A stretch of DNA of 64,000 bases from Brevundimonas albigilva. GTDB lineage: Bacteria > Pseudomonadota > Alphaproteobacteria > Caulobacterales > Caulobacteraceae. The notes beneath the pieces were generated by a model, which searched no databases, had not been told where the DNA came from, and worked only from the letters and a program-made list of their open reading frames with translations. A program made the translations under genes and the position numbers. This document shows, one piece after another, positions 34,875-45,327 of this stretch (its first letter is position 1; the number at the start of each line of letters is the position of its first letter). Location of the stretch: assembly GCF_023503965.1 (NCBI RefSeq), contig NZ_CP097298.1:2954501-3018500 (forward strand), read 5' to 3'.

Positions 34875-35782
34875 ATGAACGCAAAGATGCAGGCGTCAGG
34901 CGCGGACCGCGCGCGAGAGATGGAGGTGTTCGCGGCGGTGGCGGCCGGCGGCAGCTTCTCGGCGGCCGGACGAAGGCTGGGCCTGACGCCGTCGGCGGTC
35001 AGCCGGACCGTGGACCGGATCGAGGCGCGGCTGGGGGTGCGCCTGATGCTGCGCACGACCCGCGCCCTGGCCCTGACGGCGGAAGGCCAGGCCTATCTGG
35101 CCGCCGCGCGGCGCATCCTGGCCGACCTGGACGACGCCGAACAGGGCGTCGCCGACCAGGGGGCGCCGAGGGGCGGCTGCGGGTGAGCGCGGCGCTGGCG
35201 CACGGCCGCCAACAGGTGGTGCCGCTGCTGGGCGCGTTCGTGCGGCGCTATCCGCACATCCTGGTGGACATCAACCTGACCGATACGGTGGTCGATGTGG
35301 CGGCGGGGCAGGCGGACGTGGCGATCCGGTTCGGGCCGCTGGCCGACAGTCCTCTGACCGCCCGGCGCCTGGGCGAGACGGGGCGGACCATCGTGGCCTC
35401 GCCGGACTATCTGGCGCGCAAGGGGACGCCGCGCACGCCCGAGGACCTGCACGACCACGACTGCCTGAACTTCAACTTCCGCCGGGCCGAGCCGGTCTGG
35501 CCGTTCCGCAAGGACGGGCGCGACTACGCCCTGACGGTGCACGGGCCGGTGGAGGCCAACAACGGCGAGACCCTGACCCAACTGGCGCTGGCGGGTGTCG
35601 GCGTGACCCGCGTCGGGCATTTCAGCGTCGGCGACGCCATCGCCGAGGGCCGCCTCGTGCCGCTGCTGGAGGCGTTCAATCCCGGCGACCGGGAGCCGAT
35701 CCACGCCGTCTTCGTCGGCGGCGCCAACACGCCGGCGCGGGTGCGGGTGTTCGTCGATTTCCTGGTCGAACGGCTGAGGTGA
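34875..35782 (+). CDS. LysR-family regulator, frameshifted
   Basis: 302 residues with one base restored. The winged helix (MEVFAAVAAGGSFSAAGRRLGLTPSAVSRTVDRIEARLGVRLMLRTTR) is followed by a break at the G run 35170-35173; adding a G gives APRGRLRVSAALAHGRQQVVPLLGAFVRRYPHI and an intact effector domain (VDVAAGQADVAIRFGPLADSPL). It is divergent from the aldo/keto reductase-MFS pair across 86 bp and probably regulates it. The effector is unknown. Confidence 0.87.
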
Positions 35783-35792
35783 CGGGGCCTGG

Positions 35793-38345
35793 CTAGAGAC
35801 CCATCTTCTTGAGGGCCGGCTTCAGCGAGGCCTCGGCCTTGCGAAAGTCCTTCCAGGGATCGGGCTTCTTCAGCAGGGCGGCGGCGTCGGCGATGGTGTA
35901 GGCGCGGGGATCCAGGCCCGCCTTCACCTGTCCCCACGACAGGGGGAAGGCGATGGTCGCGCCCGGCCGGGCGCGCGGCGACCAGGGGGCGACGGCGGTG
36001 GCCATGCGGCCGTTGCGGAGATAGTCGAGGAAGATCTTTCCGCCGCGCGCCTTCTTGGCCAGGGTGGTGGTGAAGCGCTCGGGATGGTCCTTGCGCATGG
36101 CCTCCGACACCGCCTTGGCGAAGGCCTTGGCCTGGTCCCATTCGACGCGGCTGCGGCTGTCGGACTTGATCGGGACGACGACGTGCAGGCCCTTGCCGCC
36201 GGTCGTCTTGACGAAGGGCGTCAGGCCCAGGCCCTCCAGATAGGGTTTCAGCATCCGTGCGGCGGCGATGACGTCGCCGAAGTCCAGGCCCTCGTCCGGG
36301 TCCAGATCAAAGGTGATCTGGTCGGGCGTTTCGGGGTCCCCGGGACGGCAACCCCACGGATGAAGCTCCAGTCCGCCGGATTGGCCGATGGCGACCAGGC
36401 CGCCCGCGTCGGAGACGCCGACGTAGGGCTTGCGTTCCTTGACGTCGATCAACGCAAGGCGGGGACTGTGGCCCGGCATGGCGTGACGCTGGAAGAAGCG
36501 CTCGCCGTCGATCCCCTCGGGCGCGCGCACGATCGACACCGGCCGCTGGGCGACGTGGGTCAGAAGGCGCGGGGCGGCCGCCTCGTAATAGCGGGCCAGG
36601 TCGGCCTTGGTGACCGCCGGCCGGCCGCCCTGGGCCGGCCACAACACCTTGTCCGGGTGGGACAGGGTCACGCCGGCCACCACGACCTTGCCGCCGCGCG
36701 GCGCCGGAGCCTTCGCGGCCTTCGCCGCCGTCGGGGCGGACGCGGGGGCTGGGGTTGGGCCGTCACCTCGCGCGCCGCCTTGTCCTCGCGCAGGCCCTTG
36801 TAGGAGGCCTGGCGGACCGAGCCGGCCTCGGTCAGGCCGGCGTGTTCGATCTCGGCCACCAGGACGGGTTTCAGCCAGTGGATGTCGCGACCGCCCTTGG
36901 GCGCGGCCTTGCCGGCGAAGGGGCTCTCGTCCGCGGCGGCCTTCTTGAGGGCGGGCAGCAGGGTCTTGGTCAGGGCGGCCGAGAAGCCGGTGCCGACGCG
37001 ACCCATGTAACGCAGCCCGCCCTTGTCCTTCACCCCGACCAACAGGGAGCGCAGCCGCGACCCGCCCTCGGACGACCAGCCGCCGATCACGACCTCATCG
37101 CGGCCCCGGCATTTGGACTTGACCCAGGTGACAGTGCGGCCGGCCTTGTAGGGCGCGTCCAGCCTCTTGGAGATGACCCCTTCCAGGTCCATGCGGCAGG
37201 CGCTGAGCAGGACCGCCTCGCCGGAGGAGGCGAAATGGTCGACGAAACGCAGGTTCGGACCGGCCTTGCCGACGCGGTCGCAATAGGCCTGCAGGCGCGC
37301 CTTGCGATGCGACAGGGGCTTGGCGCGAAGATCCTCGTCCCCCTCGAACAGCAGGTCGAAGGCGAAATAGACCAGGCTGTCGGTCTTGCCGTCCGATATG
37401 GCGGCCTGGAGGGCGGAGAAGTCGGGGGTGTGGTCGGCGTCCAGCGCGCACAGTTCGCCGTCGATCACGCCATCCGGCCAGGTCGCGGCCTGGGCGGCCA
37501 GGGCGGGAAACCGATCGGTCCAGTCCAGACCGCTGCGCGTGCGCAGGACCGCCTGGCCGCCGCCGACCGCGATCTGGATGCGATAGCCGTCGAACTTGAT
37601 CTCGTGCACCCAACCGGCGCCGCCGGGGGATGGTCGACCACCTTGGCGAACTGCAGGGGCGTGAAGGCGCGGGGTCGGGACGAGCTGGAGGCGGCGGCGC
37701 GGGTCGGCTTGGGCTTGGGCGGGGCCTTGCGCGTGGTGGGCCGCGAGCGGGTCCAGCGAGACGCACCCCGGCGATCTCGGCCATCGAGCGGCCGGTGGTG
37801 ATCGACGCATCGATCTCGGCCAGGGCGTCGCCCTCGCCCTCGACGGCCTGGTCGTCCTTTTCCTTCAGCAGCAGCCAGTTGTTGCGCTTCGACGGCTTGC
37901 CGCGATCGGATTTCAGCCGCACCAGCGCCCACCCGCCCTTCAGGCGCTCGCCGTCCAGCGTCAATTTCAGGACGCCCTTTCTGAAGGCGGCCTCGACATC
38001 CTCGTCCTGGGGGGTCCAGGTTCCCGTGTCCCACATCTGCACCGTGCCGGCCCCGTAGGCGCCGCCGGGAATGGTCCCTTCGAAGTCGCCGTAGTCGAGG
38101 GGATGGTCCTCGACCTCGACCGCCAGCCGCTTGACGGACGGGTCGCGCGACGGCGCCTTGGTGACCGCCCAGGACTTGAGCACGCCGTCCCATTCGATGC
38201 GGAAATCGTAGTGAAGACGCGTCGCGGCGTGTCGCTGGATCAGATAGCGCAGCCGGCCCCGATTGGAGCGACCCTTGCGGCCGCGCGGCTCGGGCGTGCT
38301 CTCGAAGTCGCGCTTGCCGCGATAGGTGTCGAGTTCGCCGCGCAT
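35793..38345 (-). CDS. ligD: ATP-dependent DNA ligase LigD (PE-LIG-POL), three frameshifts
   Basis: About 851 residues after restoring three bases opposite or within the runs 37766-37769, 37625-37629 and 36751-36754. Domain order: 3'-phosphoesterase first (RLHYDFRIEWDGVLKSWAVTKAPS, DYGDFEGTIPGGAYGAGTVQMWD), then ligase with catalytic Lys in VHEIKFDGYR and motif LEGVISKRLDAPY, then primase-polymerase (LSHPDKVLWP, TFDLDPDEGLDFGDV, GGKGLHVVVPI). This is the Pseudomonas-like order. LigD with Ku trims, fills and seals double-strand breaks. The ATG has GGAGG eight bases upstream. Three same-sign breaks in G/C runs argue for sequencing error rather than decay. Confidence 0.9.
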
Positions 38346-38401
38346 GGCCGTACCTCCTTCAGCGTCGCCATGAACGCATGAAGGGCGCGAGAGGGCCCAA
38401 A

Positions 38402-38435
38402 CGAAAATCGCCGGACGGGCGGCCCGTCCGGCGAT
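38402..38435 (-). terminator. intrinsic terminator of the H1-like gene
   Basis: Perfect 14-bp inverted repeat ATCGCCGGACGGGC (38407-38420) with its complement at 38422-38435; on the minus strand the stem is followed by TTTTCGT. It separates the H1-like gene from ligD, so ligD needs its own promoter in the short gap before 38345. Confidence 0.85.
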
Positions 38436-38459
38436 CCTGCGACTGGGTTCAGTGTTGGG

Positions 38460-39047
38460 TCAGCGCTTGCCGAAGATGAGGTCGCCGAACTTGGCGAAGA
38501 AGCCCTTGCTCTCGGCGGCGGGCGCCGGGGCGGCCGTCGGGGCCGGCGCGGGCTTGGCCGCGGCGACCGGTTCCGGCTTGGGCGCAACCGCGGCGGCGGC
38601 GGCGGGCTCGGGAGCCGCAGCCTTGGGGGCGGGCGCAGGCTTCGGCGCCGCGGCCTTGGGCGCCGAGGGCTTCGAGGCGGTCGTCTTGGCGGCCGGGGCC
38701 TTGACGGCGGGCTTGGGGGCGGCGGCCTTCGCAGCGGCCGGCTTCGGGGCCGCGGCCTTCGGGGCGGCGGTCTTGACGGCCGGCGCCTTCGCTTCAGCGG
38801 TTTTCGGCGCGGCCGACTTGACCGGAGCGGTCTTGGCGACGGCGGTCTTGGTCGCCGTCTTCGAAGCGGCGGTCTTGGGAGCGGTCGTCTTTGGCGCGGT
38901 CGTCTTGGGCGCCGCCTTCGCGGCGGCCGGAGCCTTGGCCGTCACAGGCTTGGGCGTCTTGGCGGCGGCGGCCTTCGGCGCGGCGGGCTTTTTCGCGGCC
39001 GCCGGCTTGGCGGCGGCGGGTTTCGACGTAGACGGTGCTTTAGCCAT
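38460..39047 (-). CDS. Ala/Lys/Pro-rich histone H1-like protein
   Basis: 195 residues, almost wholly Ala, Lys, Pro and Thr in short irregular repeats (AAPKAAAAKTP, TTAPKTTAPKTAASK, AAPKPAAAK). It resembles the C-terminal domain of histone H1 and bacterial HctB/AlgP-like proteins, which bind DNA by charge. The last 16 residues (SKGFFAKFGDLIFGKR) are different in composition and look like a defined amphipathic helix. The coding strand choice follows the MAKAPSTSKPA start and the terminator at its 3' end. DNA binding is inferred from composition only. Confidence 0.7.
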   Translation of the reverse strand: MAKAPSTSKPAAAKPAAAKKPAAPKAAAAKTPKPVTAKAPAAAKAAPKTTAPKTTAPKTAASKTATKTAVAKTAPVKSAAPKTAEAKAPAVKTAAPKAAAPKPAAAKAAAPKPAVKAPAAKTTASKPSAPKAAAPKPAPAPKAAAPEPAAAAAVAPKPEPVAAAKPAPAPTAAPAPAAESKGFFAKFGDLIFGKR

Positions 39048-39140
39048 GTATTTCCCCGACCCCTCGGTTTAGACGACGCGGCGTGGTTCAGGCGAAAGCG
39101 CCGGGCCGCAACGATTCGCCATGATAGCGGTGTTTGAGAA

Positions 39141-40007
39141 ATGTCCGAGTCCGCAATTCAGTTAATCGCGCGCGGTCCGCGCGCCGCCGCCGAGGCCGCC
39201 GCCGCCGCCATCGACGCCGATCCGCTGCTGGAAGGCGCGACCTATTCCATCCTGGAGGAGGACGAGGACCGCAACATCTGGCGCATCGACGCCTTTCCGA
39301 CCTCGCAAGACGAGGTGGAGGGCCTGAAGGCGCGGCTGGCCGATCACCCCGTCACCGTCTCGGTCGAGAAGCTGGCGGACGCCGACTGGCTGGCCATGTC
39401 CCTGTCGGGATTGCCGCCGGTGCGGGCGGGGCGGTTCTTCGTCTATGGCGCCCATGACGAGGGGCGGGTGCCGCCCAACGCGGTGGCCCTGAAGATCGAC
39501 GCCGGCGCCGCCTTCGGCACCGGCCACCACGGCACCACCGTCGGCTGCCTGGAGGCGTTCGACGACCTGCTGAAGCGCGAGCGGTTCGAACGGGTGCTGG
39601 ATGTCGGATGCGGCACGGGCGTGCTGGCCATCGCCGCCGCGCGCACCGGCAGCCGCGTGGCGGTCGGCACCGACATCGACGCGCCCTCGGTGCGGATCGC
39701 CAACGAGAACGCGCAACTGAACGCGGCCAAGGCGTCCTTCGTCCACGCCTCGGGCCTGAACGACCAGCGGGTGCGCCGGCACGGCCCCTACGACCTGGTG
39801 TTCGCCAACATCCTGGCGCCGCCGCTGGTGGCCCTGTCGCAGGATATCAAGATGGCGCTGAACCTGGGCGGCGTGGCCATCCTGTCGGGCCTGCTGCGGA
39901 CGCAGGAGCGCCGGGTGACGGCGGCCTACGCCTCGCGCGGGTTCCGGCTGGAAAAGCGCATTCGCCACGACGCCTGGAGCGCCCTGGTGCTGCGCCGGAT
40001 GGCGTGA
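39141..40007 (+). CDS. prmA: ribosomal protein L11 methyltransferase
   Basis: 288 residues. The N-terminal recognition domain ([21 protein letters not shown]) precedes a SAM-dependent methyltransferase: [40 protein letters not shown] (motif I), [35 protein letters not shown] (the catalytic N-I-L-A/P motif). It trimethylates L11 in the cytosol. The ATG at 39141 gives MSESAIQL. It adjoins the convergent SDR gene without a gap. Confidence 0.92.
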   Translation: MSESAIQLIARGPRAAAEAAAAAIDADPLLEGATYSILEEDEDRNIWRIDAFPTSQDEVEGLKARLADHPVTVSVEKLADADWLAMSLSGLPPVRAGRFFVYGAHDEGRVPPNAVALKIDAGAAFGTGHHGTTVGCLEAFDDLLKRERFERVLDVGCGTGVLAIAAARTGSRVAVGTDIDAPSVRIANENAQLNAAKASFVHASGLNDQRVRRHGPYDLVFANILAPPLVALSQDIKMALNLGGVAILSGLLRTQERRVTAAYASRGFRLEKRIRHDAWSALVLRRMA

Positions 40008-40778
40008 TCAGAACAGGCTGAAGTCCGGCTGGCCGGTCGAGGCGGCCAGGCCGCCGTCCACCGACAGCACATGGCCGTGCACGAAGCTGGCGTCGTCGCT
40101 GGCCAGGAAGGCGACGACGGCGGCGATCTCCTCGGGCTGGGCGCCGCGACCCATAGGGATCAGCTTGGCGAACTCCTGCATCAGCGCCTTGTCGTCCTCC
40201 ATCTCGGCGGTCATGCCGGTGTGGACCAGGGTGGGCGCGACGGCGTTGACGCGAACGCCGTCCTTGCCGCTGTCGCGGGCCAGGGCGCGGGTGAGATTGG
40301 CCACGGCGCCCTTCGAGATATTGTAGCCCAGCATCTGGCTGTCGCCGCCCAGACCGGAGATCGAGGCGGTGTTGACGATGCAGCCGCGGCTCTTCTTCAG
40401 GTGAGGATAGGCGGCGCGGCAACCGTACAGCACGCCGTCGACATTGATGGCCATGACCTTGCGATAGTCGTCCAGCGTCATGGTCTGCACCGTGCCGTCG
40501 CACCCGACGCCAGCGTTGTTGTGGATGACGTCCAGGGCGCCGAAGCGATCGACGGCGGCCTGGACCATGCCCTCGACGTCGTCCTGACGCGAGACGTCGA
40601 CGATCCGGGTGATCACGCGGGAGGTGTCCAGGCCGGACAGGGTCTCGGCCAGGCCGTCCTCGTCCCGGTCGGCGGCCAGGACGTTGGCGCCCTCGCCGGC
40701 GAAGCGGCGGACGGCGGCCTGACCGATGCCGGACCCGCCGCCGGTGACGATCACGGTCTTTCCTGAAAAGCGGCTCAT
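40008..40778 (-). CDS. SDR-family oxidoreductase
   Basis: 256 residues, classical short-chain dehydrogenase. Cofactor motif TGGGSGIG, the NNAG motif (VIHNNAGVG), catalytic Ser in NTASISG and Tyr-x3-Lys in YNISKGA, with the C-terminal LSVDGGLAAS typical of the FabG-like branch. The Asp in LAADRDEDG suggests NAD(H) preference. The substrate is unknown. The start at ATG 40778 is preceded by AAAGGAGCACAGC, a strong ribosome binding site. Confidence 0.88.
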   Translation of the reverse strand: MSRFSGKTVIVTGGGSGIGQAAVRRFAGEGANVLAADRDEDGLAETLSGLDTSRVITRIVDVSRQDDVEGMVQAAVDRFGALDVIHNNAGVGCDGTVQTMTLDDYRKVMAINVDGVLYGCRAAYPHLKKSRGCIVNTASISGLGGDSQMLGYNISKGAVANLTRALARDSGKDGVRVNAVAPTLVHTGMTAEMEDDKALMQEFAKLIPMGRGAQPEEIAAVVAFLASDDASFVHGHVLSVDGGLAASTGQPDFSLF

Positions 40779-40905
40779 GCTGTGCTCCTTTTGCTGCATC
40801 GGGGGTTGCGGGCACAACCGGACCGCCGCCGCCCCGTTCCATCAGCAGATTTTGATCGCCCCGCGACGGGTTGAGCGGAACGCGGCCTGGGCCTAGGTGA
40901 AGGCC

Positions 40906-42710
40906 ATGCGCCAGACCTTCGACGAAACCACCGACCCGTCCTTCGGAGCCCGACACCTGCCCCTGCTGCGCGCCCGCATGGCCGAGCAGGGCCTCGACGG
41001 CTTCCTGATCCCGCACGAGGACGAGCATCAGAACGAATATCTGCCCGACGCCAACGAGCGGCTGGCCTGGGCCACGGGCTTCACAGGCTCGGCCGGGGCG
41101 GCGGTGGTGATGCGCGACCGCGCGGCCATGTTCACCGACGGCCGCTACACCGTCCAGGTCAAGGCCCAGACCGATCCGGCCCTGTTCGAGCGCTTCGACC
41201 TGGGCGATGTCGCCCGCTATCTGGAAGGCGCTCCCCAGGGCGCCGTGATCGGCTACGATCCGCGCCTGCACAGCCCCGACGCGCTGGCGCAGCTGCAAGA
41301 GGCGGCGTCCAGGGCGGGCGCGACCCTGAAGCCGGTCGAGGTCAATCCGCTGGACCAGGCCTGGGGCGAAGGCCGTCCCGCGCAACCCGCCGCGCCGGTG
41401 GTCCCGCATCCGGACGACTATTCCGGCGAGAGCCACGCCGCCAAGCGCGCCCGCATCGGCAAGGCGGTGGCCAAGGCCGGCGCCGACGCAGCCCTGCTGA
41501 CGGCGCCGTCGTCGATCGCCTGGCTGTTCAACGTGCGCGGGGGGGACGTCATCCGTTCGCCGCTGCCGATCGGCCAGGCCCTGCTGCAGGCCGATGGCCG
41601 CGCGCGCCTGTTCCTGGATTCGGCCAAGGTCACCAACGCCCTGCCGGCGTGGCTGGGCGACGAGGTGCAGATCGAGGCGCCCGAGCGGCTGGCCGAAGCG
41701 CTGGACGCCTGGCCGGGCGGCGGGTGATGATCGACCCCGCGCTGTCCTCGGCCTGGTATTTCGACCGGCTGGAGCAGGCGGGCGCGACGGCGGTGCGGGC
41801 GCCCGACCCCTGCGCCGTGCCGCGCGCGGTCAAGAACGCGGTGGAGATCGAGGGCAGCCGCCAGGCCCACATCCGCGACGGCGCCGCGCTGAGCCGCTTC
41901 CTGCATTGGGTCGACACGACGGCGCAGCAGACCCTTCCCGACGAGCGCGAGGTGGTGGAGGCGCTGGAGCGGTTCCGAGAGGAGACCGGCGCGCTGAAGG
42001 ATCTGAGCTTCGACACCATCGCCGGGGCCGGGCCGAACGGCGCCTTGCCGCACTACAAGCCCGTCACGCGAACCATCCGGCGGATCGAGAAGGGGTCGCT
42101 GCTGCTGGTCGACGGCGGCGGCCAGTACCTGGACGGCACCACCGACGTGACGCGCACCGTGGCGGTCGGCGAACCGTCGGCTGACCAGCGGCGGATGTTC
42201 ACCCTTGTGCTCAAGGCCCACATCGCCATGGCGACCATCCGCTTCCCGCCGGGAACCAGCGGCATGGCGCTGGACGCCATCGCGCGCGCGCCGTTGTGGC
42301 ACGCGGGCCTGGACTACGACCACGGCACGGGCCACGGCGTCGGCAGCTATCTGGGCGTCCACGAGGGGCCGCAGCGAATCGCCAAATGGGGCACCAGCCA
42401 GCCGTTGTTGGAGGGGATGATCCTGTCCAACGAGCCCGGCTATTACCGCGAAGGCCATTGGGGCATCCGCATCGAGACGCTTCAGGTGGTGACGCCGGCC
42501 GTGGTTCCCGAAGGCGGCGAACGGCCGATGCACGGCTTCGAGCAACTGACCTTCGCGCCGCTGGACCGCAGGCTGATCGAGGTCGGCCTGCTGAGGCCGG
42601 ACGAACGGGCCTATGTCGACGCCTATCACGCCGAGACGCTGGCCAAGGTCGGACCGCTGCTGGACGGCGAGGCGAAGACGTGGCTGGCGCAGGCGTGCGC
42701 GCCGCTGTGA
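40906..42710 (+). CDS. pepP: Xaa-Pro aminopeptidase (long, three-domain form), frameshifted
   Basis: 601 residues with one base restored. Two creatinase-type N-terminal domains (LIPHEDEHQNEYLPDANERLAWATGFTGSAG; LTAPSSIAWLFNVRGGDV) precede the pita-bread catalytic domain. Metal ligands are seen in LLLVDGGGQYLDGTTDVTRTV (two Asp), DHGTGHGVGSYLGVHEGP (His), LSNEPGYY (Glu) and MHGFEQLTF (Glu). The break at about 41715-41724 needs one G to give WPGGRVMIDPALSSAWYFDRL. This is the long form like human XPNPEP1, not the short E. coli PepP. It removes the N-terminal residue before proline. A GTG at 40897 is an alternative start. Confidence 0.9.
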
Positions 42711-42742
42711 ACCGATAGCCGCTCATCGCGAGCGCAAGGCGC

Positions 42743-44506
42743 CTATGCCGCGGGCGTCTGGGTCGTTGAACCGCCCTTGGCGTCCTTTGCGCAGTGGCGC
42801 AGGTCCGAGACGGGGCAGGGCAGGTCGGCCAGGGCCGCGCGCATGGCGTCGTAGCCGGCGGCCACCGGCTGGTCATAGACCTTCCAGTCGCGAATGTCGG
42901 CGCCGCCCGGATCGGGCAGGACCAGAACGTCGGCCTGGGCGCGGGCCTGCTCCATCTCGGCGTCGGTGGACAGGGTGGCCGAGCGCATCAGCACCGACAC
43001 GATGGGCGGTCCGCGCTTCCATGCGCCCGACAGAACCCACTTCCACCAGGACGGCGGGTTCTGCAGCGTCTCCGGATCGACGCCGCGCGTCTGGGACATG
43101 TCGACGCCGACGATGGGGCCGCTGTTGAGCTGGCGCATCACGCCGGTGGGGAAGTTCCTGAGCACGGCGCCGTCGACCAGAACCTGGCCGTCCATCACCA
43201 CCGGAGGCATGACGCCGGGAATGGCGATGGAGGCGCGCATGGCCCGCCGCAGCAGGCCGGTGCGGTGGACCTCCAGCTTGCCCGAGGTCAGGTTCGACGA
43301 CACGGCGAAGAAGGGCAGGGGCATGTCCGCCATGTCGATGTCGCCGTAGGCGTCTTCCAGCAGGCCGGCGACCTTGCGCGCCCGGGTCATGGCGACCAGG
43401 GGGAAGGCCAGGTCCGACAGCGGATCGGACTGAACGAACGCCTTGCGGATTTTCTGGTCCAGCTCCTGGTCCGACCAGCCCAGCGCCGGACCCGCCCCGA
43501 CCACCGCCCCCATCGAGGCGCCGCCGATGAAGTCCAGCGGAACGCCCGCCTCATGCAGGGCGCGGACCGCGCCGATGTGGCAGTAGGCGCGCGCGCCGCC
43601 GCCCGACAGGACCAGGCCGACCGAGGTTCCGGTGACGACGCGGGCCAGCCGCTGGGCGTCCGACGCCACGCCTTCCACGCAATGAAACCAGCGGTCGGGA
43701 CGAACGCCGTCGATCCACACCCGGGTGTTGGCCGGCCGCGTCATGCGCGGATCGCGCAGCAGGATCAGGTCGGTCAGTTGCCGTCCGTCGCCGAAGCCCG
43801 TGCGGTGCGGCAGATTGCGCGGCGGCGCCAGCAGGCCGCTGCCCACCACGAAAAGGCGGTCGACCTGGCGCGCGCAAAGCGCCGCCCAGGCGGGCTGGTC
43901 CAGTTCGGCGACGTAGAGGACATAGTCGTGGTCGTCCTCCACCCGATTGAACCATTCCGCAGCCGAGGTCAGGGCCGACTGGTCGATCACCTTGCAGCTG
44001 AAGCCCAGGGCCTGGATGGCGGCGGCGATACGCTCGACGAAGGCGCGGATGGGGCGGGGACGGGCCGAGACGAAGCCGAACACGCTGGGCTCGGCCGCGC
44101 CGGCGGTGCGCTCCCGCGCCCGGTGGATCATCAACCGCGACAGTTCGACCATGAGGTCGGGCTCAGAGCGCGCGGCTTCGAAGAAGGCGTCGCGCGGCAG
44201 GGCCAGGATCTCGGAATCGCGCAGCGCGACGACGCTGGCGGTATGCGGCGTGCCGGCCAGCATGGCCATTTCGCCCACCGGTTCGCCGGCGCGGACCACG
44301 CCCAGGAACTGGACCGGCTGGGCGTCCTCGACCCGGAACACGCCCAGACGGCCCGAACGGACCAGATACAGGGTGTCGGCCGGCTCGCCCGCCAGGAACA
44401 GCGGCTCGCCGCCCGTCAGGGCGAACCAGCTGGCGCGATCGATCATCCGCCCCTCGAAAATCCGCGCGAGGGCGCGTTCCAGCGTATCGGGGCGCGGCTT
44501 GGCCAT
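42743..44506 (-). CDS. cyclic nucleotide-binding and patatin-like phospholipase fusion
   Basis: 587 residues from ATG 44506. Residues 20-130 are a cyclic-nucleotide-binding (cNMP) fold (GEPLFLAGEPADTLYLVRSGRLGVF, GEPVGEMAMLAGTPHTASVVAL). Residues 150-280 are a helical linker. From about 295 it is patatin-like: oxyanion GGGARAYCHIGAVRAL, nucleophile elbow GGASMGAVVGAG, and the dyad Asp in VDGAVLRNFP. The layout matches neuropathy-target-esterase-like (RssA/NTE) phospholipases, membrane-associated lysophospholipase-type enzymes that may be gated by the regulatory domain. There is no signal peptide or clear transmembrane segment. Confidence 0.87.
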   Translation of the reverse strand: MAKPRPDTLERALARIFEGRMIDRASWFALTGGEPLFLAGEPADTLYLVRSGRLGVFRVEDAQPVQFLGVVRAGEPVGEMAMLAGTPHTASVVALRDSEILALPRDAFFEAARSEPDLMVELSRLMIHRARERTAGAAEPSVFGFVSARPRPIRAFVERIAAAIQALGFSCKVIDQSALTSAAEWFNRVEDDHDYVLYVAELDQPAWAALCARQVDRLFVVGSGLLAPPRNLPHRTGFGDGRQLTDLILLRDPRMTRPANTRVWIDGVRPDRWFHCVEGVASDAQRLARVVTGTSVGLVLSGGGARAYCHIGAVRALHEAGVPLDFIGGASMGAVVGAGPALGWSDQELDQKIRKAFVQSDPLSDLAFPLVAMTRARKVAGLLEDAYGDIDMADMPLPFFAVSSNLTSGKLEVHRTGLLRRAMRASIAIPGVMPPVVMDGQVLVDGAVLRNFPTGVMRQLNSGPIVGVDMSQTRGVDPETLQNPPSWWKWVLSGAWKRGPPIVSVLMRSATLSTDAEMEQARAQADVLVLPDPGGADIRDWKVYDQPVAAGYDAMRAALADLPCPVSDLRHCAKDAKGGSTTQTPAA

Positions 44507-44604
44507 GACCTTCCCTTTAGGCGCGATTCCGCCTTGGCGCGACAACCTCATGGCGTTTCAAGCGTTGCCATCACGAGAAGCGCGAGCAAACGGGGGCTGA
44601 CGGC

Positions 44605-45327
44605 ATGGACGAGCGGATCTGGACACCCTATTGCGGCGCGGCCCCGGCCCCGGCGGGCTGGCTGGCGCGATGGAACCTGGACCCGGTGCTGATCGCGGTG
44701 ATGGCGGTGACTTTCGCCCTGCTGTGGCGAGGACGGGCGCGCGACCAGCGGATCATGCTGGCGGCCGCTGCAGGCGTGCTGGCGATCAGCTTCGTCTCGC
44801 CGCTGTGCGCCCTGAGTTCGGCGCTGTTCACCGCGCGGACGCTGCACCACCTGCTGCTGATCCTGGCCGCGGCGCCGTTGCTGGCGCTGGCGCTGCCGAC
44901 GCCGAAGCGATCACGACTGCTGCCGGCGGCCGCCCTGCACCTGCTGGTCCTGTGGGCCTGGCATGCGCCGGGCGCCTATGCGGCGGCCCTGTCCAACGAC
45001 GCGACCTACTGGGCGATGCAGGCCAGCCTGCTGGCGACGGCGATCTGGTTCTGGTCGGCGGTGCGCGCCGCCTCGGCCCCGGCGGCGATCGCGGGCCTGC
45101 TGGCGGTGATGCTGGGGATGGGGCTGCTGGGCGCCCTGATCGCCTTCGCCGGCCAGCCGATCTATGCGCCGCATTTCGCCACGACCCTGGCATGGGGCCT
45201 GACGCCCCTGGAAGACCAGCAGGCGGCCGGCCTGATCATGTGGGCGCCGGCGGCGGCGGTCTATCTGGTCGTCGCCCTGTGGCGGATGGCGCGGCTGCTG
45301 ACGCCGCGCGCGGAGGTCGCCGCGTGA
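44605..45327 (+). CDS. CtaG-family cytochrome c oxidase assembly factor (caa3 type)
   Basis: 240 residues with about six membrane segments. Typical of the caa3_CtaG family: a Trp/Pro-rich N-terminus, the segment TLHHLLLILAAAPLLALALP, HLLVLWAWHAPGAYAAAL and the conserved C-terminal LTPLEDQQAAGLIMWAPAA. It is thought to help insert copper into the oxidase encoded 2.8 kb downstream. Its stop overlaps the cytochrome b561 start (GTGA). Confidence 0.87.
   Translation: MDERIWTPYCGAAPAPAGWLARWNLDPVLIAVMAVTFALLWRGRARDQRIMLAAAAGVLAISFVSPLCALSSALFTARTLHHLLLILAAAPLLALALPTPKRSRLLPAAALHLLVLWAWHAPGAYAAALSNDATYWAMQASLLATAIWFWSAVRAASAPAAIAGLLAVMLGMGLLGALIAFAGQPIYAPHFATTLAWGLTPLEDQQAAGLIMWAPAAAVYLVVALWRMARLLTPRAEVAA

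Noticed and set aside
38452-39072. Ala/Gly-rich open frame on the plus strand opposite the H1-like gene
   Set aside because: It mirrors the repeats of the H1-like gene; the minus strand has the Lys-rich composition, a sensible start and a terminator.
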